NCBI RefSeq assembly: GCF_016808095.1
Contig: NC_068976.1
Location: 19,438,371-19,502,370 of the forward strand
From: Vigna angularis
Taxonomy: Eukaryota > Streptophyta > Magnoliopsida > Fabales > Fabaceae
DNA: 64,000 nt
Reading direction: 5' to 3'
Below the pieces are notes generated by a model, which was not told where the DNA came from, ran no database searches, and was given only the letters and a program-made list of their open reading frames with translations. Below are positions 34,434 to 46,700 of the stretch, in pieces. Position numbers and translations under genes: made by a program. The first letter of the stretch is position 1; the number at the start of each line of letters is the position of its first letter.

Positions 34434-34945
34434 TGTTTTCTTGATATCTACTAAATCTACCCTTAAACTTGTGCCACACCATATATATGTTATTTGGTTC
34501 CAAATTTTTAGTATTTTGTAATTGGGAAGTGTGATATAGCGCCAATATCAAGCGATTGTAGTATCGGAATAATGATGGGAAGAATCAGGGAGGAGTTACA
34601 GAAAAAATGGTAAAATCAATTTCAGACTAATTCATTTTCCACCCAAAAAGGAATAATACTAGACAACAGGAATGGGTTGAAAGCTAAAACAGAGGAAAGA
34701 CTACGTAAGATTAATAATTCCACGAAAAGAATTTTGTTGTTTTTGATTGATCATGAAGCAACAGAATGGAAGAGAAGTCTTCCTTGTTAACCTCCTAAGT
34801 TTTGGCATTTGTAGAACACATTGACCTTTAGCTGATTTATGTTGTTAAACTTCGAAATTGAAGATGGTATTGTGATGAACATGCATATCAATATTAAGAT
34901 AAATTGGGCATTTATTGATTTTCCACTTTGAATTAGGGCAACTGA
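34434..34945 (+). repeat. Segmental-duplication block A, copy 2
   Basis: Homologous to 10664-11100 and on to 11466-11500, the spacer downstream of the ABCC gene. Confidence 0.8.
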
Positions 34946-35089
34946 AGATAAGTTATGTTTGTAATGGACATGACCACGAACTGTATCTGCATAGATAATA
35001 AAGAATTAAGCAAAACTAATATTAGCCGTTAAATGGTATTGAATACAAATAATCTCCAGCGGACACTCCCAGATAAAGATACAAATCAT
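34946..35089. other. Spacer at the position of the MULE insertion in the RLP1 unit
   Basis: Ordinary AT-rich sequence, no MULE sequence. It indicates the empty-site state of the locus, with some divergence. Confidence 0.5.
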
Positions 35090-35550
35090 ATGCTTTAAGA
35101 TGAAAAAACAAAAGAAAAAGTCCAAATATTTAGGGCTTTTACTTTCAGTCCAAAAATATTTAGGTGCTGGGAACAGCTTTAACACTCCCTCTGTTACTTT
35201 CTAAATATTAAAATTTCAAGATTTTTGTTTTTATTTGACTATTATTTCTAAATTCCTACACAATATTTTAACTTTTTCTTTCATTTATATCAATGTTTTT
35301 ATTTATTTAAAAATAATTTATGTGCGTGTATGTGTATCCGATGATACGTAAAAATGATAAAATAACCTCTAAATTTTTTTATTAAGATAAAAAATTATTG
35401 TATTTGTTAGTTTCTATATAATTTAAAAAAAGAGAGATAAAAGTAACGGAGGAGGCGACGTTTTAGATAATTAGAAAAAAGTGTTTGGTTAACTTAATAA
35501 TTGAAGAAATAAAAACTCTAAATTTCATTGATAAGAGAAGTCAGAGCAAC
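35090..35550 (+). repeat. RLP upstream region, block B copy 2
   Basis: Homologous to 12926-13370 upstream of RLP1 but without the AT microsatellite. Confidence 0.75.
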
Positions 35551-36052
35551 CCTTGTAGGATCGGACATTCTTCCGGAATAAACATTTCTCAGCTCCCACA
35601 CTTATTCTGAATCAGATTTTCTTAAGCCTATTTCCAGATTAAACTTTTCGGAATTTTATTTTCGGATTCTGACTTCCGGGAATCTTATCTTTAACATTTT
35701 ACCTATTATGCACCACGAAAAATACGTTCCATATCTCAAACCTCCCACAAAGCTTACCGGAGAACATACAAGGTTGCACAGTCACCACCGTCTCTACTAA
35801 GAAGAGAACTTTCATATAAAACATAGTCACCACCGTCACCACCGACTTTATCAAGGATATAAGTGAAATTTTAAAAATGATGGGGTGCATGAAGCAATTA
35901 TCAAGAATTTGTCTTTTATTAAAAGTGATTTGGGCGTTCTGGTTGTCTTGTTTTGTTGGACTTGTTTTTGCTAGTACTGCAAAATGAAAAATATCTTCAT
36001 CTCTGTTGTGTTTTTCTTTATTAGGTTTAATAGTAATAGCCGCCAATCTGGA
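35551..36052. other. RLP3-specific promoter replacement, unknown origin
   Basis: About 500 bp without similarity to the RLP1 or RLP2 promoters replaces roughly 300 bp of the conserved promoter. It carries repeats of GTCACCACCGTC near 35780-35845. The minus-strand open frame 35699-36046 has no recognisable domain. Confidence 0.5.
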
Positions 36053-36142
36053 AGAGTTCTAATGACAATGACTTCTAATTAGCCTAACAGAAGGGATAGA
36101 TATTTCAATGATAATAACCTTGTTTCAACTTTTTAATGTGGC

Positions 36143-36150
36143 TATGAAAG
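36143..36150 (+). promoter_or_regulatory. Altered TATA box of RLP3
   Basis: TATGAAAG stands where RLP1 and RLP2 have TATAAATA, in otherwise matching surroundings. Confidence 0.55.
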
Positions 36151-36233
36151 TTCATCTTGAATTTCTTATCTTTCCAAGTATATTTCCTTCCTACTAAGTC
36201 TGTGTGACAACAGTAAACTGCACAAAAGCTAGA

Positions 36234-39200
36234 ATGAAATCATCCATGGGAATGGGGTGGTTGTTTCCTGTGTTGCTGCTCTTTCGTTTTTCATTCTCCC
36301 ATTCCTGGTGTCACCCCCATGACAACCTTGCATTGCTTCACTTCAGGTCCTCCTTAACCATTAATGTTACTTATAATAATGATTATTATTACAATGATGA
36401 TTACTGTCATCGGGTTTATCCAACAATTGCAACATGGGAAAATGGAACAGATTGCTGCTCTTGGTCTGGAGTGACCTGTCACCCCATTTCTGGTCATGTG
36501 ACAGCCTTAGACCTCGCATGTGGTGGGCTTCAGGGTAAAATCAATGCAAACAGTACCCTTTTCAGTCTTTCTCATATGCAATCACTCAACCTTGCTTTCA
36601 ATGAGTTCTCCAACTCTCAGGCCCTGTTCTTTTGAGTGGATTTGAAAGGATTTGAGAGGATTTGAAGATAATTTTTTTTGTCGTTTATTTGAGTGAATTT
36701 GAAGGTAAATAAGAGTGAATTTGGAAATAAAATTTGTGAGAATTAGTATAGAATTGTATTGACATGACAAATTAAAAAAAATTATTTCCAAATTCACTTT
36801 TATTTACCTTCAAATTTACTCAAATAAACGACAAAAATAATTATCTTCAAATCCTCTCAAATTCATCTTCTCAAATCCACTCAAAAAAACAGGGTCTCAA
36901 ATTCCATCCACCATAGGTGAGTTTGGGAGTCTCACACACCTCAACTTGTCTTTTTCAAACTTTGAAGGTGAAGTTCCTCCTCAAATCTCACATCTTTCCA
37001 AATTACAATCACTTGATCTCTCTCTCCCAATTGATGATAAATTTCAGTTAAAGTGGAAGGAAAGCACATGGAAGAGGATGCTCCAAAATGCAACCGATTT
37101 AAGGGAGCTAGTTTTGAACCATACTGATTTGTCATCAACTTCAATGAGATCACTCAATTTGTCTTCCTCCTTGATCACTCTAAGTCTTAGAGAAACTGGG
37201 CTAAAGGGAAAGTTGACAGATGACATTCTTTGTTTGCCAAATCTGCAACACCTATATCTATCAGGTAATTTTGACCTTCATGGCCAACTTCCGGATCTGA
37301 GTTGTACTTCAGCTTCTCTCAATGTCTTAGAAATCTCAACTTGTGAACTCCAAGGGCCAATCCCTACTTCTTTCTCTAATCTCACACATCTTACTTTATT
37401 GGACCTTTCAGACAACTACCTCATTGGTTCAATTCCCTCATCACTCTTAACCCTTCCACGTTTAAATTTTCTGCTTCTCTATAATAATCATCTCAGTGGT
37501 AAGATACCAAATGTATTTCATAAGTCAAACAGATTTCAAGTACTGAAATTGAAAAATAACAATAACCAAGGTGAGCTGCCATCAACATTTTCAAATCTTC
37601 AACACCTCATTGACTTGGATATATCGCTTAACAAATTAGAGGGACCTCTGCCCAACAAAATAAATGGGTTTCCAAATCTAACTGCATTTATGTTGACTGA
37701 CAACTTGCTAAATGGTACAATTCCTTCTTGGTGTTTCTCTTTGCCATCGTTGGAGTATTTAGATCTATCGAATAATCAGTTCATGGGACGTATACCTGCA
37801 ATCTCGTCATATTCCTTGCTGGGTCTACTTTTAGGTGGCAACAAGCTACATGGCAATATTTCCGAATCCATTTTCAACCTTGTCAACCTTACTTGTCTCT
37901 GTCATCAAACAACTTCAGTGGTTCTGTCAATTTTTCTCTCTTCTCCAAGTTCCAAAATCTGGATACTCTTGGCCTTTCAAATTTAGGCCAATTATCACTA
38001 AACTTTGAATCAAGCGTCAATTATAGCTTCTCCCGCTTACAGGAGTTGGACTTGTCTTTTATGGGTTTAACCGAATTTCCAAAAATATCAAGAAAAGTCC
38101 CAGTTTTGAAATATCTCTATCTGTCCAACAACAAGTTGATTGGAAAAGTGCCCAATTGGTTGCATGAAATAGATTCTCTACTTGCTGTAAGCTTATCCCG
38201 AAACTTTTTGACAACACCAGTTGACCAATTCTCTAGGAACTACCAACTTAGATATCTTGATCTAAGTTTCAATTTACTCACTGGTGGTATTTCTTCGTCA
38301 ATTTGTAATGCAAGTTCGCTTGAGCTTCTCGTGTTGTCCAACAACAAGTTGACAGACACCATTCCAGAATGCCTTGTGAGTTCACCTTTCCTTTCCGTTT
38401 TGAGTCTAGAAAGGAACAAACTTAATGGAACTTTACCAAATACCTTTGCAAAGAACAATCTCAAGACTCTCCATCTCAATGACAACCAATTTGAAGGTCC
38501 TTTGCCAGAATCATTGTCCAATTGCATGCAACTGGGGGTTTTAAATCTTGGCAACAATCAACTGGAAGATACATTTCCCCATTGGCTTCAAACTCTACCA
38601 TATTTGAAAGTATTGGTTTTGCGGGATAATAAGTTGCACGGTTCTATTTCCTTATTCAAGACCAAGCATGGATTTCCCAGTTTAAATATTTTTGATATCT
38701 CATCCAACAACTTCAGCGGCCCAATTCCAGAAAACTACATACAAAGTTTTGAATCCATGAAGAATGTTGTTCAAGATGAGGTGGTTGGTAATCCACAGCC
38801 ATACATGCAATGGGAATACAGTATTGGAATAATTTATTCACCTACGACTGTAACAACAAAAGGCACGAGTGTGTCATTCAAAAAAGTTCCAACAAACTTT
38901 GTGAACATTGATTTATCAGGAAACAAATTTGAAGGAGAGATTCCAAAAGCAATTGGAGAGCTTCAAGCACTCACAGGACTTAACCTCTCCCACAATAGAC
39001 TCAGCGGTCATATTCCACAATCCATGGGAAATTTGACAGTATTGGAGTCTTTGGATCTCTCTTCAAATATGCTCACTGGTAGTATTCCTACAGAATTCCT
39101 GAATTTGAAGTTTCTTGAAGTACTGAATCTTTCCTATAATCATCTTGTGGGAGAAATACCCATAGGAAAGCAGTTTGGTTCTTTTTCCAATGATTCCTAT

Positions 39201-39434
39201 AAGGGAAACTTGGGCTTATGTGGAGATCCATTGTCAATTAAATGCAGCAGGAACCATGATCAACATTCTCCACCTTCACAAAGCTTGTGGAGAAAAGAGA
39301 AATTTGGATTTGGTTGGAAAGCAGTGGCTATAGGATATGGGTGTGGAACAGTATTTGGAGTGGGGATTGGAAGTTTTGTATTTCTCATTGGAAAGCCTAA
39401 ATTGCTTGTGAGAATGTTTGTGATTATATGCTGA
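36234..39434 (+). pseudogene. RLP3: LRR receptor-like protein gene, broken
   Basis: Paralogue of RLP1 and RLP2 in three pieces. 36234-36619 encodes the signal peptide, the LRRNT cap and first LRRs. A MITE at 36620-36896 then brings a stop at 36633-36635. From 36900 the frame continues through the middle LRRs until a 4-nt deletion near 37891-37897 (ACCTTACTTGTCTCTGTCA compared with ACCTTACTTACTTATCTTTG in RLP1) shifts it. The last piece, to 39434, encodes the remaining LRRs, the island, GLCGDPLSIKC, the transmembrane segment (GYGCGTVFGVGIGSFVFLIG) and a tail ending VRMFVIIC instead of VRMFGG. With two disabling lesions and a changed TATA box it is very likely non-functional. Confidence 0.92.
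36620..36896. mobile_element. Foldback MITE inside RLP3 (Tourist/PIF-Harbinger-like)
   Basis: A 277-bp element with ends GGCCCTGTT and AACAGGGTC. The two arms are near-perfect inverted repeats of about 115 bp each (GTGGATTTGA, GAGAGGATTTGAAGATAA, GTCGTTTATTTGAGT in both). A 3-bp target duplication TCA flanks it (36617-36619, 36897-36899). RLP1 shows the empty site (AACTCTCAAATTCC). A 3-bp duplication and GGCC ends favour PIF/Harbinger, but a different class cannot be excluded. Confidence 0.88.
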
Positions 39435-39690
39435 AAAGGAACACTGTATTGAGGACTCATAAATCAGCTTATGCAAATGTGATATGTTGTTTTCTTTTCC
39501 CATGTCTTGATTGTGATGAATTTGTAAGAGTGTTTCAAAGTTTATAAGTCTACCAAGTTTATTTACTAATTGCATTCCTATTGAAACATCTATAATTAAA
39601 TTGATTGTTTTCTTATATGCAATATTTGTTTTGTCTGAAGGATTGTCATTTTTGTTAATTATTTAATTAACATATATTTTTATCAGCAGT
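39435..39690 (+). repeat. RLP3 3' flank, shared with RLP1 3' flank
   Basis: Homologous to 20000-20335. Homology ends near 39690, giving the right end of that duplicated block. Confidence 0.75.
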
Positions 39691-41055
39691 TTCATAAATG
39701 AAGAAAAAAAGAAAAAAGATTCAAGCGACTTTAATTGATTTCTTAAGACTACAAATATTTCTACATTTTAAGAAGTGAGGTTGTAATAATATCAATATGA
39801 TGTTTTATATCAGGTATAGTTTGAAAAATATAAAATTATCTTTCCAATTTTAATCAATCTAAAAAATATTTTCTGCACTGATCAAAGTAGAAAATTTAAA
39901 ATAATTGCTTAAATAACTAACTAAATAAATAAATTTTATATTTCTAAATAAAAATATATAATTTTGATTTATTATTGAAAACCAAGAAAAACGAGAAAAA
40001 TTTAATACATGAAATGAAAATGATTTTTAACGAAAAAATAGCTTAAATATGTAGATAAATAATTTTAGAAAAATAAATTATAGTTGATTGACTTCTCTTC
40101 ATCTTAATTTTATCATTTTTTATTAAATATTATAATTTCGAATGTTTTTATATAAAATCATTGATACTATTTTCAAATATGATAAATTTATAAAGTCGTT
40201 TCAAATAATTTAAATTCTCATTATATAAATTCGTTTCAAAATTTAAAATCTTGATTGTAAAGTCTTTTACAAAAAATTATATAACTCACTATTGTTGGTT
40301 ATGTTTAACTAATGATTAAAAGTTGACAGTTGATAGCTAAACCTAGCTAAAATAACTTACTACATTATATTTTTGAAAAATTATTAGTAGTTAATAAATA
40401 CAAAATAAGAAAAATAAGTATATTACAGTATTGGTTTTATTTAAAATTTTAATTTTAATTTTACTGATAAAAATATTTTAGAGTTAGTATGTTTTAGTTT
40501 CTCATTAATTTCAAAATTTTTATTTATATATCTAACTTCACCATCATTAAAACACAACTAGTTTCACCGTTGTTAGGCTTTTTAATTCTTTGCAAGTGCT
40601 TACAATTAAAGTTATGTTTCAAACTATTTATAAATATAGAAAAAAATCAGTACTTTCAAATATGGTAGAGTTTGAGGCCAATTGGGAAATGGATCTTTCA
40701 GTTGAATCATGCATCATTACCATTCTCATTGTTTATAATATTTCAAATTATATATTTATTATAACTTGATTTTAAAATAGTCAGATAATTCTAAAATCTC
40801 TCTGATGATCTCTAATAACACAAGATATAATCACACCCCTAATTAGAATGAGTATTTTATTATATTATACTATTTTATTAATTTTATATTCACTGTTATC
40901 ATGAAAATGATTGAACTATAAACAATTATGGAAGGAGAAAATGGTCATTGGAACGTGTTTCTTTGCAAATCTTTGAAATTTTATAAAGAAAGATAAAATT
41001 CAAATACTGCTTAGTTTTTCGTTTTTAAGTACTTTTTTATTCCTTCTTTTCCGTG
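39691..41055. other. AT-rich spacer
   Basis: No gene, RNA or organised repeat recognised between the RLP3 flank and the gypsy element. Confidence 0.5.
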
Positions 41056-41060
41056 CTTTC

Positions 41061-43706
41061 TGTAACATCCCAAATACAGTAATTACCATGAATCAGGATT
41101 AATTACAATTAACAGTAAAATAAACAGTCTTTAATATTAACAGCGTTCAAAGGTTCGAAGCCGAACGGCGTCATTACAAAATAACGAGCGTATCAAAGTA
41201 ACAGGGAATAAAGCGGAACGAACGGTTTTACAAAAGGACTAACCGAACGTCCAAAACGAGCTAACATTTACAGCCTAACATCTACGAGCGCTCTAAGGCT
41301 CGGCCTTCACTTCAACGTCGACCAGATTTGCATCTTCCAAATTTTCTTCTTCCAGCATTTCTTCAAGAGATGCACCACCATCTGCTCACATCCACACGGA
41401 TGATCATTGCAAGACAAGACGAACGTACATGGACAGTGGACAACACAATGGAAATGCAAGGGTAAGCTTATAATATTTAATTTATACAATTAACACATAC
41501 ATTTACATTTCAATTCACACATACAACATGTAACTTATCAAATAATAATCATAGAAATACGTATATAAGACAGACCTTCCGGACTGTATGAACCATGTAG
41601 TTACAAGCGTCCTTGCACCCGAGTGGTGTACTAGCCGGGATATACCTAATCAGCTACCACTCGAGGTTAATCCCTCGCCCATATCTAAGCGATGAACGAA
41701 GAACCTCCTGCCATTCCCACGCATGACTACCCCCTTCTACGTGAAGATGAGTATCACGGAATATCAGGATGGACCAAGCCTGGCCTAACTTATCCATGTT
41801 CATACTTTACCAAATTTAGTATTTAATACATCTGAGACGTTCCTCCTTGGAACGCTCGTTCAAATTCCATAATCATAAAATCACTTGATATAACGTTCGC
41901 ACTGTAATTTGTCATAATTTATAATCAATCTCATCTTTAACTTTAAGAGTACAAAAGAACGAACGTTCAGCCCTTTGAAGAAGTAGGACGAACGTTCAAA
42001 TATAATACTGGATGGACAGACGTGACTCTCTGTTTGACCAGTCAATCGCACTGACTCAATTTGAAGTGTATTGGTACTTAGAAGATTTCAAAATAAATAA
42101 CTTGGACCAGATTCAATATAAGAAGAATACTCAATAAGAAATTGAGAATACGTACTAACGTTCGACATGAGGCCGAACGCTATTAAAGACGAACGCTCGA
42201 CAAGAAGCCGAACGCTATGAAGGACGAACGTTCGACATGAGGCCGAACGATACTTAAAGACGAACGCTCGACATGAGGCCGAACGCTATTAAAGAAGAAC
42301 GCTCGACATAAGGCCGAACGCTATTAAAGACGAACGCTCGACATAAGGCCGAACGCTATTAAAGACGAACGCTCGACATAAGGCCGAACGCTATTAAAGA
42401 CGAACGCTCGACATAAGGCCGAACGCTATTAAAGACGAACGCTCGACATAAGGCCGAACGCTATTAAAGACGAACGCTCGACATAAGGCCGAACGCTATT
42501 AAAGACGAACGCTCGACATAAGGCCGAACGCTGTTAAAGACGAACGCTCGACATGAGATGGGGACGCTCGTTCTCGAGCAGAATTCTTTCCAAATGAAAG
42601 AATTCCATTCTAAGTTATTTTAAGGAAAACCGAACGGTCGAAGACCGTACGATGACGAGCGTCATTTATCGTAGGGAATGATATGAATTTCAGATCTTTC
42701 AACTTTAACAGAATTTTCCAGATTTAAACTTATACTTGTATAATTCATATGATTTTCAATTTATAACTTTATAACATTCATTCCAGTAACTTCATATTCA
42801 ACATCAACATACAGATTTATTTCATACACCATAACACCCATTTTTCATACGTATCAAACCAACATGCAGATCAAGCAAAGATCAGAAATCATTTTCCATA
42901 ACAGTAGTCGTCCATACAGCTCAAACATCATACATTTCATACATGCACATCAGATCATATAATCATACAGTATAAATTAAACATATAAGCTTCCCTTACC
43001 TGGATAGCAGTGTACGCCCTAAAATATGACTTCCACACGTTCAACCACAACTCTTCTATACGCAACAGCCACTTAAGTTCCTTCTACTAAATCTAACCCT
43101 TTATCTAAACACCAAAATCAGAGTTTTCTCAGAAACAGTCCATGCATGAACTGAAGACTTGGTTTAGAGTGAAGCCCTAATGGACAACCTACTAGAGGAA
43201 GGAACTTACCAGCTTAGAATCAAATTCTGTTCGGTCCAAACTAACGTCCGCGTCTCTGGAAACGTTCCTATGGTTCTGAAATGGGATTTGGAGAAGAAAA
43301 ATGAGAGGTTACAGTAGAGAGAAGTTTACTGGTTTAAGAGAGAAGTTGGAGAAGATGAATGGGTGTGTTTCGTGAGGAAGAAGATGAGTGATGCAGGTGA
43401 GAGAGTTTTCAGAAAAATCTGGTTTTGTTAAACTCCCGTTCGTTTGAACGAACGTGTCCCAGGCTGACACCTGCACACCCATCACTGATTTAGAAGCCTC
43501 TACCGCAACACGTGGCGTGCTTGCATGCAAAGAGTGGTGCGTTTTTAATGTTGCAGAGAAATGATTGTGGCTCAGCTTTCCATGCACGGCAGAGGTGAAA
43601 ATCAGAGTTGGAAGTGGGTTTTTAATTACCCGTAGCAGTGACGTGGTGTGTGTATTAGTGGTGATGTGTCAGAGAATTATTACTACTAATTATTCAGGGT
43701 TTCACA
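41061..43706 (-). repeat. 3' LTR of the gypsy element
   Basis: 2646 bp. Rich in CGAACG, with GAACGTTC palindromes, and contains the 35-bp tandem array at 42155-42556. Confidence 0.95.
42155..42556. repeat. 35-bp tandem array in the left LTR
   Basis: About 11 units plus a partial one. The unit reads CGAACGCTCGACATAAGGCC followed by GAACGCTATTAAAGA. The seven central units are essentially identical; the four at the left edge are diverged (GTTCGACATGAGGCC, CAAGAAGCC). Confidence 0.95.
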
Positions 43707-43742
43707 TTCTCCCTAACTACAAAAATTTTCGTCCTCGAAAAT

Positions 43743-46700
43743 TTAGAACTTACCCGTGAATAAGTGCGGATACAAGTCCCTCATTGCACTCTCCACTTCC
43801 CACGTTGAATCTCCAGTCTTGGCATCCCACACCACCTTCACTAATCGAATGTCCTTTCTCTTGTATAGTTTAGTGCGAACGTCCTCAATGCGGACTGGTT
43901 GCAACTCCAGCGTTCGGTTCGGTTGTAGTTGAATGTCTTCCAGTTCTAAGACATGAGAGGGATTGGCTATATACTTTCTGAGTTGTGAGACGTGGAAGAC
44001 AGGATGAAGGTTTGATAGCTGGGGAGGCAAGGCAAGTTCATAGGCCACTGGTCCAATCTTCTTCAAAATCTGATACGGCCCTATGAACTTGGGAGACAGC
44101 TTCTTTGGACGAACGACTCTGCCTACTCCAGTGATCGGATTGAGTCTCAAGAACACATGGTCTCCTGCAGCAAACTCCAATGGTCTTCTTCTTCTATCCG
44201 CATAAGATTTCTGCCTGCTCAAGGACGTCCTTAATCTATCTTGGATCAACTTAACCTTCTCGGTTGTTTGCTGGATGAGTTCAGGTCCAGTTAGCACGTT
44301 CTCTCCCTCTTGGAACCAGCAAAGTGGTGTTCGGCATTTCCTCCCATAGAGAGCTTCAAACGGCGCCATTCCAATGCTAGACTGATAGCTATTGTTGTAC
44401 GTGAATTCTACCAGTGGCAAGACTTCATCCCATGCGCCTAAGTGGTCTAGGACGCACGTCCTCAGTAAGTCTTCCAACGTCTGGATAGTACGTTCAGACT
44501 GGCCGTCCGTTTGTGGATGATATGCTGAACTCATCTGCAGTCTGCTTCCTAATTCACCTTGTAATGATTGCCAAAACCGAGATGTGAATCTCGTGTCTCG
44601 GTCAGAAATGATGCTTGAAGGCACTCCATGAAGACGAACGATCTCCTTGATATATAACTTAGCCAAATTTGTCATTGACATCTTCAAGTTCACGGGCAGG
44701 AAGTGGGCGCTCTTCGTTAGTCTATCCACGATTACCCAGATTGAGTCATGATGCCTAACCGTTCGTGGTAGATGAGTCACAAAGTCCATGGAAATGCTGT
44801 CCCACTTCCATTCTGGAATCTCCAATGGTTGAAGTAATCCACCTGGTCTTTGGTGTTCAGCCTTTGCACGTTGACAGGTCAAGCAAGATGCCACAAAGCG
44901 AGCGATATCACTCTTCATTCCAGGCCACCAAAATGATTTCCGGAGGTCTTGATACATCTTAGTCATGCCAGGGTGTATGCTAAGACGACTATGATGTCCT
45001 TCCTCCAAGATAATCCTCTTCAGCTCGCCATCATTAGGAATGCACGTCCGACCCATGTAACGTAACATGTCGTCCGTTCCAGCGTTGAAATGCTTGGCCT
45101 GATCCGTACCGAGCGCGCTTAAAATCTTCACTAGCTCTTCATCCTCTCGTTGTTTCATCCAGATTCGGTCAAATACAGCGCTTGATATTCTAAAGTTACA
45201 GCACTTGATGCTGTTCGGTTCTAACTCAAACTGTAACCTTAGATCCCTGAAACTCTCCACTAAGTGCAGTTCCTTCACCATCATTAACGAGACATGCACT
45301 GACTTCCTGCTTAGAGCGTCCGCCACTACATTGGCCTTCCCAGGATGATAGAGCAACTCAAACTCATAGTCTTTTAAGAACTCTAACCAACGTCTCTGCC
45401 TCATGTTCAACTCCTTCTGATCAAATAAATACTTGAGGCTCTTGTGGTCACTGAAGACTTGAAATGTTGATCCGTATAGATAATGCCTCCAAATCTTTAG
45501 TGCAAAAACAACCGCTGCCAATTCCAAGTCATGCGTTGGATAGTTGCGTTCATGAACCTTCAACTGACGAGACGCGTACGCTACCGCTCGTCTCTCTTGC
45601 ATCAACACACAGCCCAATCCTTGATGAGACGCGTCGCAGTACACTTCAAAGGGCTTGGACGTGTCTGGAATGATTAAAACTGGAGCGCTCGTCAGTTTCA
45701 CTTTCAGCTCCTGAAAACGTTCCTCACACAAGTCGGTCCACGCGAACGGTTGATCTTTCCTGGTGAGCTGAGTCAGTGGTGCTACTATCTTAGAAAATCC
45801 TTCAATGAAACGCCTATAGTAGCCCGCAAGACCAACAAAGCTTCTTACCTCCGTGACCGAACGTGGACGTTCCCATTCCATAACCGCACGTACCTTTGTT
45901 GGATCTACCGAGATCCCTCCAGCGGACACAATATGACCCAGAAATTGCACCTCCTTCATCCAGAATTCACACTTGGACAGTTTGACATACAACTCTTTTT
46001 CCCTCAACACGCTCAGCACTGCCCTCAAGTGTTCTTCATGTTCAGCTTGCGTCCTAGAGTAGATGAGAATATCATCTATAAAAACGACCACAAACTTGTC
46101 CAGGTATGGCCGGAAGATGCGGTTCATATAATCCATGAACACTGCAGGAGCGTTCGTCACTCCAAATGGCATCACTACATACTCGTAGTGTCCATAACGA
46201 GACCTGAACGCTGTCTTCTGAATGTCGTCCTCTTTCACCCTAATTTGATGATATCCCGAACGCAAGTCTATCTTAGAGAACACCGTTGCCCCATGCAATT
46301 GGTCCAACAAGTCATCAATCCTTGGCAACGGGTATTTGTTCTTGATGGTCAGCTTGTTCAATTGTCTGTAATCTATGCACAAACGAGAGCTGCCATCCTT
46401 CTTTTTCACCAAGAGCACAGGCGCTCCCCATGGTGACACGCTCGGCCTTATGAATTGTTTATCCATAAGTTCTTCAATCTGCTTCTTGAGTTCAACCAAC
46501 TCTGCAGGCGCCATACGGTATGGCTCAACAGATATAGGGGCTGCCGTGGTCACCAAATCAATGGTGAATTCAACTTCCCGAACAGGAGGCAACCCTGGTA
46601 TTTCTTCTGGAAAAACGTCCTGAAACTCCTCCAAAATAGACGTTCGCTCTTTACTGCCAACAACGGACGTTCGTTCACGCCTCCATTCTCCAAGCTCTTG

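Noticed and set aside
35699..36046. 115-codon minus-strand frame in the RLP3 promoter
   Set aside because: No recognisable domain, AT-rich, no transcript signals. Kept only as an unknown replacement segment.
42155..42556. Regular 35-bp repeats that resemble a CRISPR array
   Set aside because: There are no unique spacers: the whole unit repeats without interruption. It lies in a plant LTR and recurs identically in the partner LTR at 49576-49977.
43309..43587. 92-codon minus-strand frame, repeated at 50730-51008
   Set aside because: Lies inside both gypsy LTRs, so duplication does not show coding selection; no domain.
45750..46436. 228-codon plus-strand frame across the gypsy polyprotein
   Set aside because: It is the shadow of the minus-strand reverse transcriptase region.
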